Source: Variovorax sp. J22P240
GTDB taxonomy: Bacteria; Pseudomonadota; Gammaproteobacteria; Burkholderiales; Burkholderiaceae_C
DNA length: 64,000 nt
Direction: 5' to 3'
Assembly: GCF_030316855.1 (NCBI RefSeq)
Contig: NZ_JASZYR010000008.1
Span: 159,647-223,646 of the forward strand
Position 1 is the first letter of the stretch. Every line of letters starts with the position of its first letter. Below are positions 34,579 through 43,911 of the stretch, piece by piece. The notes under the pieces were generated by a model. That model saw nothing but the letters and a program-made list of their open reading frames with translations, ran no database searches and had not been told where the DNA came from. A program made the position numbers and the translations under genes.

Positions 34579-35653
34579 GGCCGACCTCGAACTCCTTCAT
34601 GTACTCGACGAGCGCCATCACGCCTTCGATCGGCATGGCGTTGTAGATCGACGCTCGCATCCCGCCCACCGACCGGTGGCCCTTGAGTTGCACCATGCCG
34701 CGCGCCTGCGCGCCCTTGAGGAAGGCTTCGTCGAGCGATTCGTCGCGCAGCTTGAAGGGCACGTTCATCAGCGACCGGTCCTCGCGCGTCACCGGGTTGT
34801 AGAAGAAGGAGGTGGTCTCCAGGTGGTCGTACAGCACCGCGGCTTTCTTGCGGTTGTGCGCTTCCATCGCCTCGAGCCCGCCCTGCGCCTTGATCCAGTT
34901 GAACACCAGGCCGGCGATGTAGATCGTGTAGGTCGGCGGCGTGTTGAACATCGAGTCGTTGTCGGCCTGGATCTTGTAGTCGAAGGCGGAGGGCGTGATG
35001 GGCAGCGCCTGGCCGATCAGGTCGTCGCGCACGATCACGATGGTGACGCCGGCCGGACCGACGTTCTTCTGCGCGCCACCATAGATCAGGCCGTAACGAC
35101 GCACGTCGACCGGCCGCGACATGAAGTTGCTCGACATGTCGGCGACCAGCGGGACCTCACCGGTGTCGGGGGTCCAGTGGTATTCGACACCGCCGATGGT
35201 TTCATTCGAGCAGATGTGCACGTAGGCGGCGTCCGGATCGAGCTTCCAAGTCTCCCGGCGGGGCACGCTGACGTAGCCGCCCGCCTCGCTGCTGGCGGCC
35301 ACGTTGACCTTGCAGTACTTCTTCGCCTCCTTGATCGACTTCTTCGACCACTCCCCGGTGTCGATGTAGTCGGCGCTCGCACGGCCGCGCAGCATGTTCA
35401 TCGGCACGATGGCGTTCTCGCCGATAGCGCCGCCCTGCAAAAACAGCACCTTGTAGTCCGCCGGCACCCCCAGCAACTCGCGCAGCAGGCTTTCAGCCTC
35501 GGCGTGGATGGAGATGAACTCCTTCCCGCGGTGGCTCATCTCCATGACCGACATGCCGCTGCCCCGCCAGTCGAGCATCTCGTCGGCTGCCTGGCGAAGC
35601 ACGGATTCGGGCAGGGTCGCGGGGCCCGCGCTGAAGTTGAAGACACGCGTCAT
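34571..35653 (-). CDS. serC: Phosphoserine aminotransferase
   Basis: PLP enzyme of 360 aa. It converts 3-phosphohydroxypyruvate to phosphoserine using glutamate. The N-terminus MTRVFNFSAGPATLPESVL is diagnostic, and the PLP lysine lies in LIYGGAQKNVGPAGVTIVIV. AGGAGA precedes the ATG at 35653; the longer frame upstream is not needed. It is the first gene of serC-serA. Confidence 0.96.
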   Translation of the reverse strand: MTRVFNFSAGPATLPESVLRQAADEMLDWRGSGMSVMEMSHRGKEFISIHAEAESLLRELLGVPADYKVLFLQGGAIGENAIVPMNMLRGRASADYIDTGEWSKKSIKEAKKYCKVNVAASSEAGGYVSVPRRETWKLDPDAAYVHICSNETIGGVEYHWTPDTGEVPLVADMSSNFMSRPVDVRRYGLIYGGAQKNVGPAGVTIVIVRDDLIGQALPITPSAFDYKIQADNDSMFNTPPTYTIYIAGLVFNWIKAQGGLEAMEAHNRKKAAVLYDHLETTSFFYNPVTREDRSLMNVPFKLRDESLDEAFLKGAQARGMVQLKGHRSVGGMRASIYNAMPIEGVMALVEYMKEFEVGHG

Positions 35654-35761
35654 GTATGAGTCTCCTGGAAAATGGCGAGGAAGGTCGCCATTCGACAGGA
35701 CGTCGACGCAAAAAGCAACGGCTTGCCGAACCGGCTCTCGCAACAGCCAGCGCAGCACGCG

Positions 35762-36277
35762 TCAGCGCGTGGCCCAGAACGCGCGCTGCATCTCGATGGT
35801 CTCCTGCGCGATCTCGACCACCGGCCCGATCAGCTCCACGGCCTTCTGGCAGTGGTCGAAGACGTAGCGCGACGGCACGCTCATCGTCGGGTTCTCGGCA
35901 TGGCTGCCGGTCTCGACGAGCAGTTGGGCCTCGGTCATGCCGTACACCACGCGCCCGATGTTCGCCCAGTAAGCCGTGCCCGCGCACATGCAACAGGGCT
36001 CGACGGCGGTGTAGAGCGTGCAACCCCAGAGGAACTCGGGTGTGTAGTTGGTCGCGGCCACGCGCGCCAGCACGGACTCGGCATGGTTGACGGTGTCGAC
36101 GTTGCACTGCTCCAGCAGCACGGTCTCGTTGTCGGGGCCGACCAGCACGGCGCCGAAGGGGTGGTGGCCGAGCGCGATGGCGCGGCGGGCGACTTCGTTG
36201 GAGCGGCGCAGGTGGCGCACCATCTGTTCGTGCGTGGGGCGCGGACCCTGGGACGACGGGGGATTCGTTTCGGACAT
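35762..36277 (-). CDS. Nucleoside/guanine deaminase-type zinc hydrolase
   Basis: CDA-fold deaminase of 171 aa with zinc-binding/catalytic motifs HAES (His and catalytic Glu) and PCCMC, plus the FGAVLVGP core. Length and motifs suit guanine deaminase or a small nucleoside deaminase more than TadA, because the C-terminal region lacks tRNA-binding residues I would expect. It acts in the cytoplasm in purine salvage or catabolism. It diverges from arsH across 93 bp and lies 108 bp upstream of serC. Confidence 0.85.
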   Translation of the reverse strand: MSETNPPSSQGPRPTHEQMVRHLRRSNEVARRAIALGHHPFGAVLVGPDNETVLLEQCNVDTVNHAESVLARVAATNYTPEFLWGCTLYTAVEPCCMCAGTAYWANIGRVVYGMTEAQLLVETGSHAENPTMSVPSRYVFDHCQKAVELIGPVVEIAQETIEMQRAFWATR

Positions 36278-36370
36278 GACGGGTACTCCTCGATGGGGCG
36301 CGATACTCTCACAACGATCATCGGCTGCGACGCGATTCCCAAGGCGACGCCAGCACGATGGACGAACGTC

Positions 36371-37090
36371 ATGACTGAACACACTACATTCCCCGCGCTC
36401 GACACGGCGCTGTTCGACGCCCCGACGCGGGAGCGACTCGTCGCCCGCGAGCCCTCCCTGCATCGCCCCCGCTTTCTGATGCTCTATGGCTCCCTGCGCG
36501 AGCGCTCGTACAGCAGGCTCCTGACGCTGGAGGCGGCGCGGCTTCTCGAGGCCATGGGCGGCGAGGTGAGGGTATTCAATCCGGCAGGCCTGCCCCTGCC
36601 CGACAGCGTCCCGGAGACCGACCCGAAGGTGCAGGAGTTGCGCAAGCTGGCCGAGTGGTCCGAAGGCATGGTGTGGACCTCCCCCGAGCGGCACGGCGCC
36701 ATGACCGGCATCATGAAGGCGCAGATCGACTGGATTCCGCTGGCTCTGGGCGCGGTGCGGCCGACGCAGGGCAAGACGCTGGCGGTCATGGAAGTCTCGG
36801 GCGGCTCGCAATCGTTCAACGCCATCAACCAGATGCGCGTGCTCGGCCGATGGATGCGGATGCTGACCATCCCCAACCAGTCGTCCGTTGCCAAGGCCTA
36901 CCTCGAGTTCGACGAAGCCGGCCGCATGAAGCCTTCGAGCTACTACGACCGCGTCGTCGACGTGATGGAGGAGCTGTTCAAGTTCACCCTGCTCACGCGC
37001 GATGTCAGCCCCTACCTGGTGGACCGGTACAGCGAGCGCAAGGAGAGTGCCGAGGAACTGTCCAGACGGGTCGGCCAGCGGGGAATCTGA
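36371..37090 (+). CDS. arsH: ArsH, NADPH-dependent FMN reductase/organoarsenical oxidase
   Basis: Flavoprotein of 239 aa. The segment FLMLYGSLRERSYSRLLTLEAARLLEAMGGEVRVFNPAGLPLPD is diagnostic for ArsH and includes the FMN-binding GSLRxRS loop. RHGAMTGIMKAQIDWIPL and SGGSQSFNAINQMRVLGRWMRM also match. ArsH oxidises trivalent methylarsenicals and gives resistance. No arsR, arsB or canonical arsC is adjacent, although an ArsC-like protein without cysteines lies 9 kb away. The ATG at 36371 follows CGATGGACGAACGTC with no strong ribosome-binding site. Confidence 0.93.
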   Translation: MTEHTTFPALDTALFDAPTRERLVAREPSLHRPRFLMLYGSLRERSYSRLLTLEAARLLEAMGGEVRVFNPAGLPLPDSVPETDPKVQELRKLAEWSEGMVWTSPERHGAMTGIMKAQIDWIPLALGAVRPTQGKTLAVMEVSGGSQSFNAINQMRVLGRWMRMLTIPNQSSVAKAYLEFDEAGRMKPSSYYDRVVDVMEELFKFTLLTRDVSPYLVDRYSERKESAEELSRRVGQRGI

Positions 37091-37212
37091 GTTGCCGCGA
37101 CGAAATTGGCGCAACTGGCAGCGCCGTGCCGCGCATGCGTCTTGCAAGCGGCCGTGTGGGACGTACACTGCGCCGGCACTTCCCCGTGCGTCCCAGTCCA
37201 ACATCGCTGTCC

Positions 37213-37629
37213 ATGAACATCCGCTTTGCAGAACCCGTTCCAAAGGCCCTGTCCGACGAGGCCGCCGCCATTGCCCGGCAGAAGAAGGAACTACTCACTC
37301 GCCCGCAGAAGCTGCCCGCGTTTTCGATGGAACTTCGCGCGCGTGAGGGCCATGTCTTCAAGGTGGGGCAGCGCTTGACGGTAGCGCTGCCGGCCATCGA
37401 TCGCTATCTCGCAGCGCCGACCACGGACGTTCCGCTGCATGCGCCCGATGGCGAGGAGGTGCGTGCAGTTCCGACGGCCACCCAACTCAAGGTGATGCTG
37501 CGCGCGCACTACAGCGGCGCCACAGTCAACGTCATCATCCTGTCGGTGGAACCAGCGCCTGTCCACGCCGGCAATCGCGAGGCCGTCTGGAAGGAAGCCG
37601 CGGCGACCGCGCGGGTCGTGTTCCAGTGA
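37213..37629 (+). CDS. Hypothetical cytoplasmic protein
   Basis: Protein of 138 aa with no signal or membrane segment and no recognised domain. It starts MNIRFAEPVPKALSDEAAAI and has a possible small beta domain in the second half (KVMLRAHYSGATVNVIILSVEPAP). It is co-directional with arsH (122 bp apart) and converges on the Bug gene, ending 31 bp away. Confidence 0.5.
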   Translation: MNIRFAEPVPKALSDEAAAIARQKKELLTRPQKLPAFSMELRAREGHVFKVGQRLTVALPAIDRYLAAPTTDVPLHAPDGEEVRAVPTATQLKVMLRAHYSGATVNVIILSVEPAPVHAGNREAVWKEAAATARVVFQ

Positions 37630-37660
37630 AAGGATTCACTGGCCGCGGCGCTGCAGGGTT

Positions 37661-38638
37661 TCAGTCGGGCTTGATGTTGGCTTCGCGGATCAGCTTGCCG
37701 TAGCGCGCGGCGTCGTCCTTGACCAGCTTGCCGAACAGCTCGGGCGCACCGGGCAGCGACACGCCACCTGCCGCTGCCAGCTGGTCGCGCACCTCGCTCG
37801 ATTCGAGCGCCTTCTGCACGGCCTCGTGCACCTTCGCCAGGATCGGCCTCGGCAAACCCGCCGGCGCGACGAAGCCATACCAGACACTGGACTCGAAGCC
37901 CGGATAGCCCGACTCAGCCACGGTCGGCACGCCCGGCAGCACTGCGGAGCGCTCAGGGCTCATGACGGCCAGCACACGCAGCTTGCCGCCTTTCACCAGC
38001 GGCAGCGCCTCCAGCGCATTTACCGCCACCACGTCGACATGGCCGCCGAGCACATCCGTGAGCGCCTGCGCGCCCCCCTTGTAGGGCACGTGCCGCCACG
38101 AGAGGCCCGCCGTGTGCTGGAAAAGCTCCATCGCCAGGTGCGGCGTCGAACCGTTGCCCGGCGTCGCCACGCTGATCGTGCCTGGCTTGGCCTTGGTCGC
38201 GGCGGACAACTGCGCCAGCGTCTTGATCTCCGAACCTTCGCGCACGGCCAGCACCACAGGCACCCTTCCGACCAATGACACCGGCGTGAGGTCGCGCTCC
38301 AGGTCGTAGGGCGCCGGCTGGAACAGCGACGGATTCACGGCGAGCGCGTTGGCCGCCAGCAGTAGCGTATAGCCGTCGGGCGGACTGGCGATGAGCGCCT
38401 TGACGGCGATGTTCGTACCGGCCCCCGGCTTGTTCTCGACGATGACGGGTTGGCCGAGGGTGGCGGCCATGCGCTGCCCGACCGAGCGTGCGATGGCATC
38501 CACCGCACCGCCAGCGCTGTATCCGACAAGGATCTTGATTGGCTTCGATGGGTAGGCATCTGCAGCCGCCGCGCTCGATGTGGCAAGGGGCAGCAACGCG
38601 GCCAGCGCGAATGCGCAACGAGACAGGATGGATTTCAT
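37661..38638 (-). CDS. Bug-type solute receptor (tripartite tricarboxylate transporter family)
   Basis: Periplasmic binding protein of 325 aa with a signal peptide (ALAALLPLATSSAAAA). Bug-family signatures: YPSKPIKILVGYSAGGAVDAIARSVG near the mature N-terminus, VIVENKPGAGTNIAVKA, and LPGVPTVAESGYPGFE. Bug proteins bind carboxylates and often lack a neighbouring permease, as here. It is the last gene of the gallate cluster, 40 bp after gallate dioxygenase, so it may bind gallate or a related aromatic acid (inference). An ATG at 38638 begins the signal peptide. Confidence 0.9.
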   Translation of the reverse strand: MKSILSRCAFALAALLPLATSSAAAADAYPSKPIKILVGYSAGGAVDAIARSVGQRMAATLGQPVIVENKPGAGTNIAVKALIASPPDGYTLLLAANALAVNPSLFQPAPYDLERDLTPVSLVGRVPVVLAVREGSEIKTLAQLSAATKAKPGTISVATPGNGSTPHLAMELFQHTAGLSWRHVPYKGGAQALTDVLGGHVDVVAVNALEALPLVKGGKLRVLAVMSPERSAVLPGVPTVAESGYPGFESSVWYGFVAPAGLPRPILAKVHEAVQKALESSEVRDQLAAAGGVSLPGAPELFGKLVKDDAARYGKLIREANIKPD

Positions 38639-38678
38639 GAAGAGATTCCGAAGATGAAAACGAAGGGCCGACGCGACG

Positions 38679-39983
38679 TCAGCGTTTGTCGGCCGCGGGC
38701 GCGGCATCCCAGGCCTGCGCCTTGGCATCCTTGCCGGCGACCGAATACAGCGCGCCGGGGGCGTTGCGGGTTTGCTGGAATGCCTCCAGCGTCTCGCCAC
38801 GCATGGCGGCGTAGATGTGGAGGTTGGACACGCCGACGACCGCACCGAGCTTCTCCAGCATGAAGAAGATGACGCCGTAGTGGATCAACCCGCGCCAGTC
38901 GCGACGACGCACCATGTCGCGCTCCTGCGGCGTCAGTTCCGCTGCCTCGAACGCGGCCTCTTCGTCCGCGAAGAAATGCGCCCGGTGCTCGGGACGCGTC
39001 ATCCCGTGCAGGAACTTGTTGAGGCGGTAGGCGCGCACGCTGGTCTCCAGCGAGAACGGATAGGTGCCCTGGAGCGCTTCGACACCGGCGAGCTGCTCGT
39101 CCATGTGACGCCGATGCCGCTGCGCCTCGCCCGCGATCGGCGGGCTTGCGAGGTTCTCGTAGATCTGGGTCGCGATGCCAGTCATGGACGGCAGGTAGTA
39201 GCTCTGATGCGTCTTGCGCACGTTCGACGACAAGGCCCCGCGCATGACCAGCCACATGATGACTTCGGCGCCCTCCATGCCCCCGAGCGTCGCCAACTCG
39301 GCCTGCGTCATCTCGGTGAGCCGCACGGGGTCGTTCTCGATCAGTTCGAGAAACCGCGCGTCCCACGCCGTGTTGTTGAAGCCCGCGCGCTCGCCATGCA
39401 CCTGGTGCGACAGCCCGCCGGTGGCGACGATGGCGACCTTCAGGTCTTCCGGATAGCTCTCGATGGCGCGGCGCAGTGCCTGGCCGAGGCGGTAGCAGCG
39501 CCGGGCCGAAGGCACGGGCGATTGCAGCACGCCGACCTGCAGCGGAATGACCGGCACGGTCCATGCGGGCTTGTGGGGGCACAGCAGCGACAGCGGCGAG
39601 AAGACGCCGTGGTCCAGCGCCCGGTCCTGGAAGAAGGACATGTCGAACTCGTCCGCCACGAGCGAGCGGCCGATGTGCCGCGCCAGCGCCGGGTGCCCGT
39701 CCAGGGGCGGCAGGTCGCGTGCGCCGCCGCCCTCGTCCGCCACCGCGTGGCGTTCGCCGACGCCCAGCGAGAACGCCGAATAGTGGTCGAAGAAAAAGGA
39801 GCTGACGTGGTCGTTGTAGATGAAGAACAGCACGTCCGGCTGCCGTTCGGCCAGCCAGCGCTGCACCGGCTCGAAGGCCTTGAAGATGGGCGCCCAGACC
39901 GGATCGTCCTGCTTGTTCTTGTCGAAGGCGAAGCCGATGGTCGGGGTGTGGGAGCAGGCGACGGCGCCGATGATGCGAGCCAT
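38679..39983 (-). CDS. galA: Gallate dioxygenase (fused LigB-LigA type)
   Basis: Class III extradiol dioxygenase of 434 aa. The N-terminal catalytic part (about 1-280) begins ARIIGAVACSHTPTIGFA and contains metal ligands His12 and His59-type (FFIYNDHVSSFFFDHYSAF) and VATGGLSHQVHGERAGFNN. The C-terminal 120 aa (VRAYRLNKFLHGMTRPEHRAHFF, ERDMVRRRDWRGLIHYGVIFFMLEKLGAVV) is a LigA-like small subunit. Such a LigB-LigA fusion is the hallmark of gallate dioxygenases GalA/DesB. The product is 4-oxalomesaconate, which the downstream-encoded enzymes consume. AAGGA precedes the ATG. Confidence 0.9.
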   Translation of the reverse strand: MARIIGAVACSHTPTIGFAFDKNKQDDPVWAPIFKAFEPVQRWLAERQPDVLFFIYNDHVSSFFFDHYSAFSLGVGERHAVADEGGGARDLPPLDGHPALARHIGRSLVADEFDMSFFQDRALDHGVFSPLSLLCPHKPAWTVPVIPLQVGVLQSPVPSARRCYRLGQALRRAIESYPEDLKVAIVATGGLSHQVHGERAGFNNTAWDARFLELIENDPVRLTEMTQAELATLGGMEGAEVIMWLVMRGALSSNVRKTHQSYYLPSMTGIATQIYENLASPPIAGEAQRHRRHMDEQLAGVEALQGTYPFSLETSVRAYRLNKFLHGMTRPEHRAHFFADEEAAFEAAELTPQERDMVRRRDWRGLIHYGVIFFMLEKLGAVVGVSNLHIYAAMRGETLEAFQQTRNAPGALYSVAGKDAKAQAWDAAPAADKR

Positions 39984-40001
39984 GATGAATCCTTGTAGCT
40001 G

Positions 40002-40979
40002 TCAGTCGAGCGAGACGTTCGCTTGCTTGATCACCGCCGCCATCCGCTTGGACTCGGCCTGCACGTACAACTCGAACTTGTCGCGCGTGACCGGGAACGG
40101 CTCATAGCCGAAAGCCACGAACTTGGCCTTGAAATCGGGATCGGCCAATGCCGTCTCCACATCACGCCGGATCTTGTCGCTCACGGCGCGCGGCAGGCCG
40201 GCGGGTGCGGCCAGTGTCGTCCAGCCGACGACCTCGAAACCTGCGGGACCGCCGGATTCGGCCACCGTCGGCACATCGGGGAACGCCGGATGCCGCGCCG
40301 GCGCGGCCACGGCGAGATAGCGCAGCTTGCCGGCCCGCTGCATGGCGCCCGCCGAACCCAGCGTGCCGAGCGCGAAGGACAACTCGTTCGTCGCGACGCT
40401 GGTGTAGAGCTGCGTGGTTTCCTTGTAGATGACGTGGGTCATCTGGGTGCCCGTCATCGTCTCGAACAACGCCGAGCCCAGGTGCACCGGATTGCCGATC
40501 GACCACGAACCGTAGTTGAGCTTGCCGGGATTGGCCTTGGCGTCGGCCACGATCTGCCCTACCGACTTGTACTTGCTGTCCGTCGCCACGGTGAAGAAGA
40601 AATTGGTGCGGAACAGTGGTGCGATCTGCTCGAAGTCCTTCACCGGGTCATAGGGCAGCTTCTTGAACAGGTGCGGATAAGCGACGAGATGGACGTTGTC
40701 CAGCTGGATCAGGTCGTGCCCGTCGGTCGCGCCGCGCTTGAACGCATCGATGGCGATGAAGCCGTTGCCGCCCGGGCGGTTCTCGACGGTCACCGGCTTG
40801 CCCCAGGTGCGGCTGAGCTTGTCGGCCAGGAGCCTCACCACGCCTTCGGGGCCGCTGCCGACCGGGAATGGCGTGATGATGCGCACCGCACGGGTGGGGA
40901 AATCCTGCGAATGGGATGGCGTTGCGGCCAGGGACAGCACGGTGGCCGCGAGAGCCGCGAATGCGTCGAGTTTTTTCAT
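40002..40979 (-). CDS. Second Bug-type solute receptor in gallate cluster
   Basis: Periplasmic binding protein of 325 aa with signal peptide MKKLDAFAALAATVLSLAATPSHS. It has Bug motifs FPTRAVRIITPFPVGSGPEGVVRLLADKLS and VTVENRPGGNGFIAIDAF. It diverges from the first receptor (for example PEG in place of VDA in the carboxylate loop), so the two probably bind different ligands. It lies between galC (11 bp upstream) and galA (18 bp downstream). Confidence 0.9.
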   Translation of the reverse strand: MKKLDAFAALAATVLSLAATPSHSQDFPTRAVRIITPFPVGSGPEGVVRLLADKLSRTWGKPVTVENRPGGNGFIAIDAFKRGATDGHDLIQLDNVHLVAYPHLFKKLPYDPVKDFEQIAPLFRTNFFFTVATDSKYKSVGQIVADAKANPGKLNYGSWSIGNPVHLGSALFETMTGTQMTHVIYKETTQLYTSVATNELSFALGTLGSAGAMQRAGKLRYLAVAAPARHPAFPDVPTVAESGGPAGFEVVGWTTLAAPAGLPRAVSDKIRRDVETALADPDFKAKFVAFGYEPFPVTRDKFELYVQAESKRMAAVIKQANVSLD

Positions 40980-40990
40980 GGTGCCTCCAG

Positions 40991-41698
40991 TCAGTCGATG
41001 TAGCGCAGGCCGGCCTTGGCCAGCGGCTCACGCATGGCATACATGTCGAGGCCAAGTTCGCCCGCGGCGAAGCGCGTACGCTTGCCGGTCTCGTTCGCTT
41101 CGCGGGCTTCGGCCGCATCGGCCACCTGCTGCGCACGCGAAGCAGGCACCACGACCACGCCGTCGATGTCGGCCACCACCACGTCGCCCGGTTGCACGAG
41201 CGCGCCGGCGCACACCACCGGCACGTTGACCGAACCCAGCGTCGCCTTGATCGTGCCCTTGGAATGGATGGCACGGCTGAACACGGGAAAGTTCATCGCA
41301 GTAAGGTCGCGCACGTCGCGCACGCCGCCGTCGATCACGAGGCCCTTGCAGCCGCGCGCCTTGAACGAGGTCGCCAGCAGGTCGCCGAAGAAGCCGTCGG
41401 TGCTGTCGCTGGTGCAGGCCGCGATCACCACGTCGCCGGGCTGGATCTGCTCGGCCGCGACATGCAGCATCCAGTTGTCGCCGGGCTGCAGCAGGACAGT
41501 GACGGCGGGGCCGCAGAATCGCGCGTCGGGGTAGATGGGGCGGATGCGCGGCTGCATGAGCCCGAGCCGCCCGAGCGCCTCGTGCACGGTGGAGACGCCG
41601 AAGCGCGAGAGCTTTTCGACGGCGGCGGAGTCGGCGCGCGTGATCCGGCGGTGGACGACGCCGAGTTCCTGAGGTGTGCTGGTTTGCGTCATGTTCAT
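40991..41698 (-). CDS. galC: 4-carboxy-4-hydroxy-2-oxoadipate aldolase (RraA family)
   Basis: Protein of 235 aa of the RraA/CHA-aldolase family. AAEQIQPGDVVIAACTSD, GCKGLVIDGGVRDVRDLTAMNFPVFSRAI and GDVVVADIDGVVVVP form the aldolase active site, including the Asp/Arg of G-G-x-R-D. It cleaves 4-carboxy-4-hydroxy-2-oxoadipate to pyruvate and oxaloacetate, the last step of gallate catabolism. The ATG at 41698 overlaps the ligJ stop by 4 bp; a second ATG two codons on is possible. Confidence 0.9.
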   Translation of the reverse strand: MNMTQTSTPQELGVVHRRITRADSAAVEKLSRFGVSTVHEALGRLGLMQPRIRPIYPDARFCGPAVTVLLQPGDNWMLHVAAEQIQPGDVVIAACTSDSTDGFFGDLLATSFKARGCKGLVIDGGVRDVRDLTAMNFPVFSRAIHSKGTIKATLGSVNVPVVCAGALVQPGDVVVADIDGVVVVPASRAQQVADAAEAREANETGKRTRFAAGELGLDMYAMREPLAKAGLRYID

Positions 41699-42723
41699 AG
41701 TCCCTTGGCAGTCAGTGCGCGATCGAGGCGCGGGTATACGCGGCGCGCGTTTCCTTCGTAGACCTTGTGGCGCGCGTCGCCGTCGAGCATCGGCGTCGCG
41801 TCGATGTAGCGCCGCGTGTCGTCGTAAGGGAAGCCGGTCTCGGGATCGATGCCGCGCACGGCGCCGATCATTTCGCTCGCGAACAGGATGTTGTCGACCG
41901 GGATCACGCGTGTCAGCAGATCGATGCCCGCCTGGTGGTACACGCAGGTGTCGAAGAAGATGTTGTTCAGCAGGTGATCTTTCAGCAGCGGCTTCTTCAG
42001 CTCCTGCGCGAGACCTCGGAAACGCCCCCAGTGGTAGGGAACCGCACCGCCGCCATGCGGGATCACGAAGCGCAGCGTCGGGAAGTCCTTGAACAAGTCC
42101 GAGGTCAGGCACTGCATGAAGGCCGTGGTGTCGGCATTGAGGTAGTGCGCGCCGGTGGTGTGGAAGCAGGCATTGCAGCTCGTGCTCACGTGCACCATCG
42201 CCGGAATGTCGTGCTCGACCATCTTCTCGTAGATCGGATACCAGTGGCGGTCCGACAGCGGCGGCGAGGTCCAGTGCCCGCCGGAAGGGTCGGGGTTGAG
42301 ATTGATGCCGACGAAGCCATAGTCCTTGACGCAGCGCTCCAGTTCGGGAATGCAAGTGCGCGGATCGACGCCGGGCGACTGCGGCAGCATGGCCGCGCCG
42401 ATGAAGTTGTCCGGAAAGAGCTGCGCAACGCGGTGGCACAACTCATTGCAGATCGCGGCCCACGTAGCGCTCGTCTCGAAGTTGCCGATGTGGTGCGCCA
42501 TGAAGCTTGCACGGGGCGAGAAGATGGTCAGGTCGCTGCCGCGTTCGCGCATCTTCTGCAGCTGGTTGCTTTCGATGGATTCGCGCAGCTCGTCGTCGCT
42601 GATCTTCAGCGACGCGGACGAAGGGGTCTCCGCGGGATTGCCGAGGCTGGCGATCTGGCGGTTGCGCCATTCCTCCAGCGCCTTGGGCGCGGTGGTGTAG
42701 TGGCCGTGACAGTCGATGATCAT
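41695..42723 (-). CDS. ligJ: 4-oxalomesaconate hydratase, LigJ (amidohydrolase) type
   Basis: Amidohydrolase-superfamily protein of 342 aa, beginning MIIDCHGHYTTAPKALEEWRN with the metal-binding HxH. HVSTSCNACFHTTGAHY, RFVIPHGGGAVPYHWGRFRG and FASEMIG continue the active site. Context identifies it as LigJ, which hydrates 4-oxalomesaconate to 4-carboxy-4-hydroxy-2-oxoadipate. Pseudomonas GalB does the same reaction with an unrelated fold, so this cluster uses the LigJ solution. It overlaps galD and galC by 4 bp each. Confidence 0.9.
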   Translation of the reverse strand: MIIDCHGHYTTAPKALEEWRNRQIASLGNPAETPSSASLKISDDELRESIESNQLQKMRERGSDLTIFSPRASFMAHHIGNFETSATWAAICNELCHRVAQLFPDNFIGAAMLPQSPGVDPRTCIPELERCVKDYGFVGINLNPDPSGGHWTSPPLSDRHWYPIYEKMVEHDIPAMVHVSTSCNACFHTTGAHYLNADTTAFMQCLTSDLFKDFPTLRFVIPHGGGAVPYHWGRFRGLAQELKKPLLKDHLLNNIFFDTCVYHQAGIDLLTRVIPVDNILFASEMIGAVRGIDPETGFPYDDTRRYIDATPMLDGDARHKVYEGNARRVYPRLDRALTAKGL

Positions 42724-43835
42724 GCAGGGTCCAGTTTTCGAATCAAGGGTTGCGGGGGCACCAGCACCTGGCCGCGGAAGAGCGGCCGTGCGGTGCGCAG
42801 AAGTGCGGCGCCGGCGATGGCAAGGCCGCTGTCGTCCATCAGCAGGCGCACGGTGAACTCGCCGGTCGGGTGCTCCACCGAAAGGTCGTGCCGCGGCGCG
42901 GCACCGAGGCGGCACAGCGGCTCGGTCACGGTGCCTGACAGCACGCAGGCCGAAGCCACCGAGACCGCGCCCAGCACACCGATCGCGTCATGGCACTTGC
43001 GTGGAATGAAGGTGCGGGTGTTCAGCGAACCGCCGGCCTGCGCGGGCGATACCAGCGTCATCTTCGGCACGACCTTGACGCTCACGTCGCCCAGGCCCAT
43101 GAGCTGGCCGGCCTGAAGGCGGATCGACTCGATGCGCGCCTTGAGCGCCGTGTTGGCGTCCAGCTCGGCCGGTGTCTCGTTGCCGGTGCAACCGAGGTCC
43201 GCTGCGCGCATCACGACCACGGGCATGCCGTTGTCGATGCAGCTGACCTCGACGCCGTCGATGCGATCGGTGGGCTCGCCCGTGGGCAGCAACGCGCCGC
43301 AACTCGAACCGACGATGTCGGAGAAGCGCAGCTCGATCGGCGATCCCTCTCCAGGTACGCCGCTGATGTGCGTGTCGCCGCTGTAGGCCACCCGGCCGCC
43401 AGGCGTCTGCACCACAGCGTCGCAGTAGGAGTTGGTGTTCACCATGCGGATGCGCACCACCGACTCCTGCGGCTGAGCGGCGACGAGGCCCTCTTCCAGC
43501 GCGAACGGGCCAACGGCTGCAAGGATGTTGCCGCAGGTCGGCGCATAGTCGATGCGCGACTCGGCCGCCACCACCTGCCCGAACAGGTAGTCGACATCGG
43601 CGCGCGCATCCTGCGACCGCGAAATGAACGCCACCTTGGTCGTGAGCGGATGGCCGCCGCCGATGCCGTCGATCTGCCGCGCGTCCGGATGGCCCATCGC
43701 GGCGAGGATGAGCGCGTCGCGCGCGGCCGGTTCGACTGGCAGGTCGCTTGCATGGAAAAAGGCAGCCTTGGAAGTGCCGCCACGCATCCACACGCAAGGG
43801 ACCGCATCGAGGGAGCTGAAGGAGGTCGTCGCCAT
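42720..43835 (-). CDS. galD: 4-oxalomesaconate tautomerase (PrpF family)
   Basis: Protein of 371 aa of the PrpF/GalD isomerase family (diaminopimelate-epimerase fold). It begins with VPCVWMRGGTSKAAFFHASDLP, the conserved MRGGTSKG-like active-site loop, and has YAPTCGNILAAVGPFALEEG and RKCHDAIGVLGAVSVASACV. Context supports keto-enol tautomerisation of 4-oxalomesaconate before hydration. It is the first gene of the cluster, 142 bp from the divergent regulator. Confidence 0.9.
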   Translation of the reverse strand: MATTSFSSLDAVPCVWMRGGTSKAAFFHASDLPVEPAARDALILAAMGHPDARQIDGIGGGHPLTTKVAFISRSQDARADVDYLFGQVVAAESRIDYAPTCGNILAAVGPFALEEGLVAAQPQESVVRIRMVNTNSYCDAVVQTPGGRVAYSGDTHISGVPGEGSPIELRFSDIVGSSCGALLPTGEPTDRIDGVEVSCIDNGMPVVVMRAADLGCTGNETPAELDANTALKARIESIRLQAGQLMGLGDVSVKVVPKMTLVSPAQAGGSLNTRTFIPRKCHDAIGVLGAVSVASACVLSGTVTEPLCRLGAAPRHDLSVEHPTGEFTVRLLMDDSGLAIAGAALLRTARPLFRGQVLVPPQPLIRKLDPA

Positions 43836-43911
43836 GGGCCATAGTCTCGGCCGAACACGCTGGGCGCGGTGTGAGTTCTAATTTCGCTGCGTTCTTACTT
43901 ATTTATCGACC

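Noticed and set aside
38679..43835. Protocatechuate 4,5-cleavage (Lig) pathway
   Set aside because: No LigC dehydrogenase or LigI lactonase is present and the dioxygenase is a LigB-LigA fusion with a GalD tautomerase in the cluster, which fits gallate.
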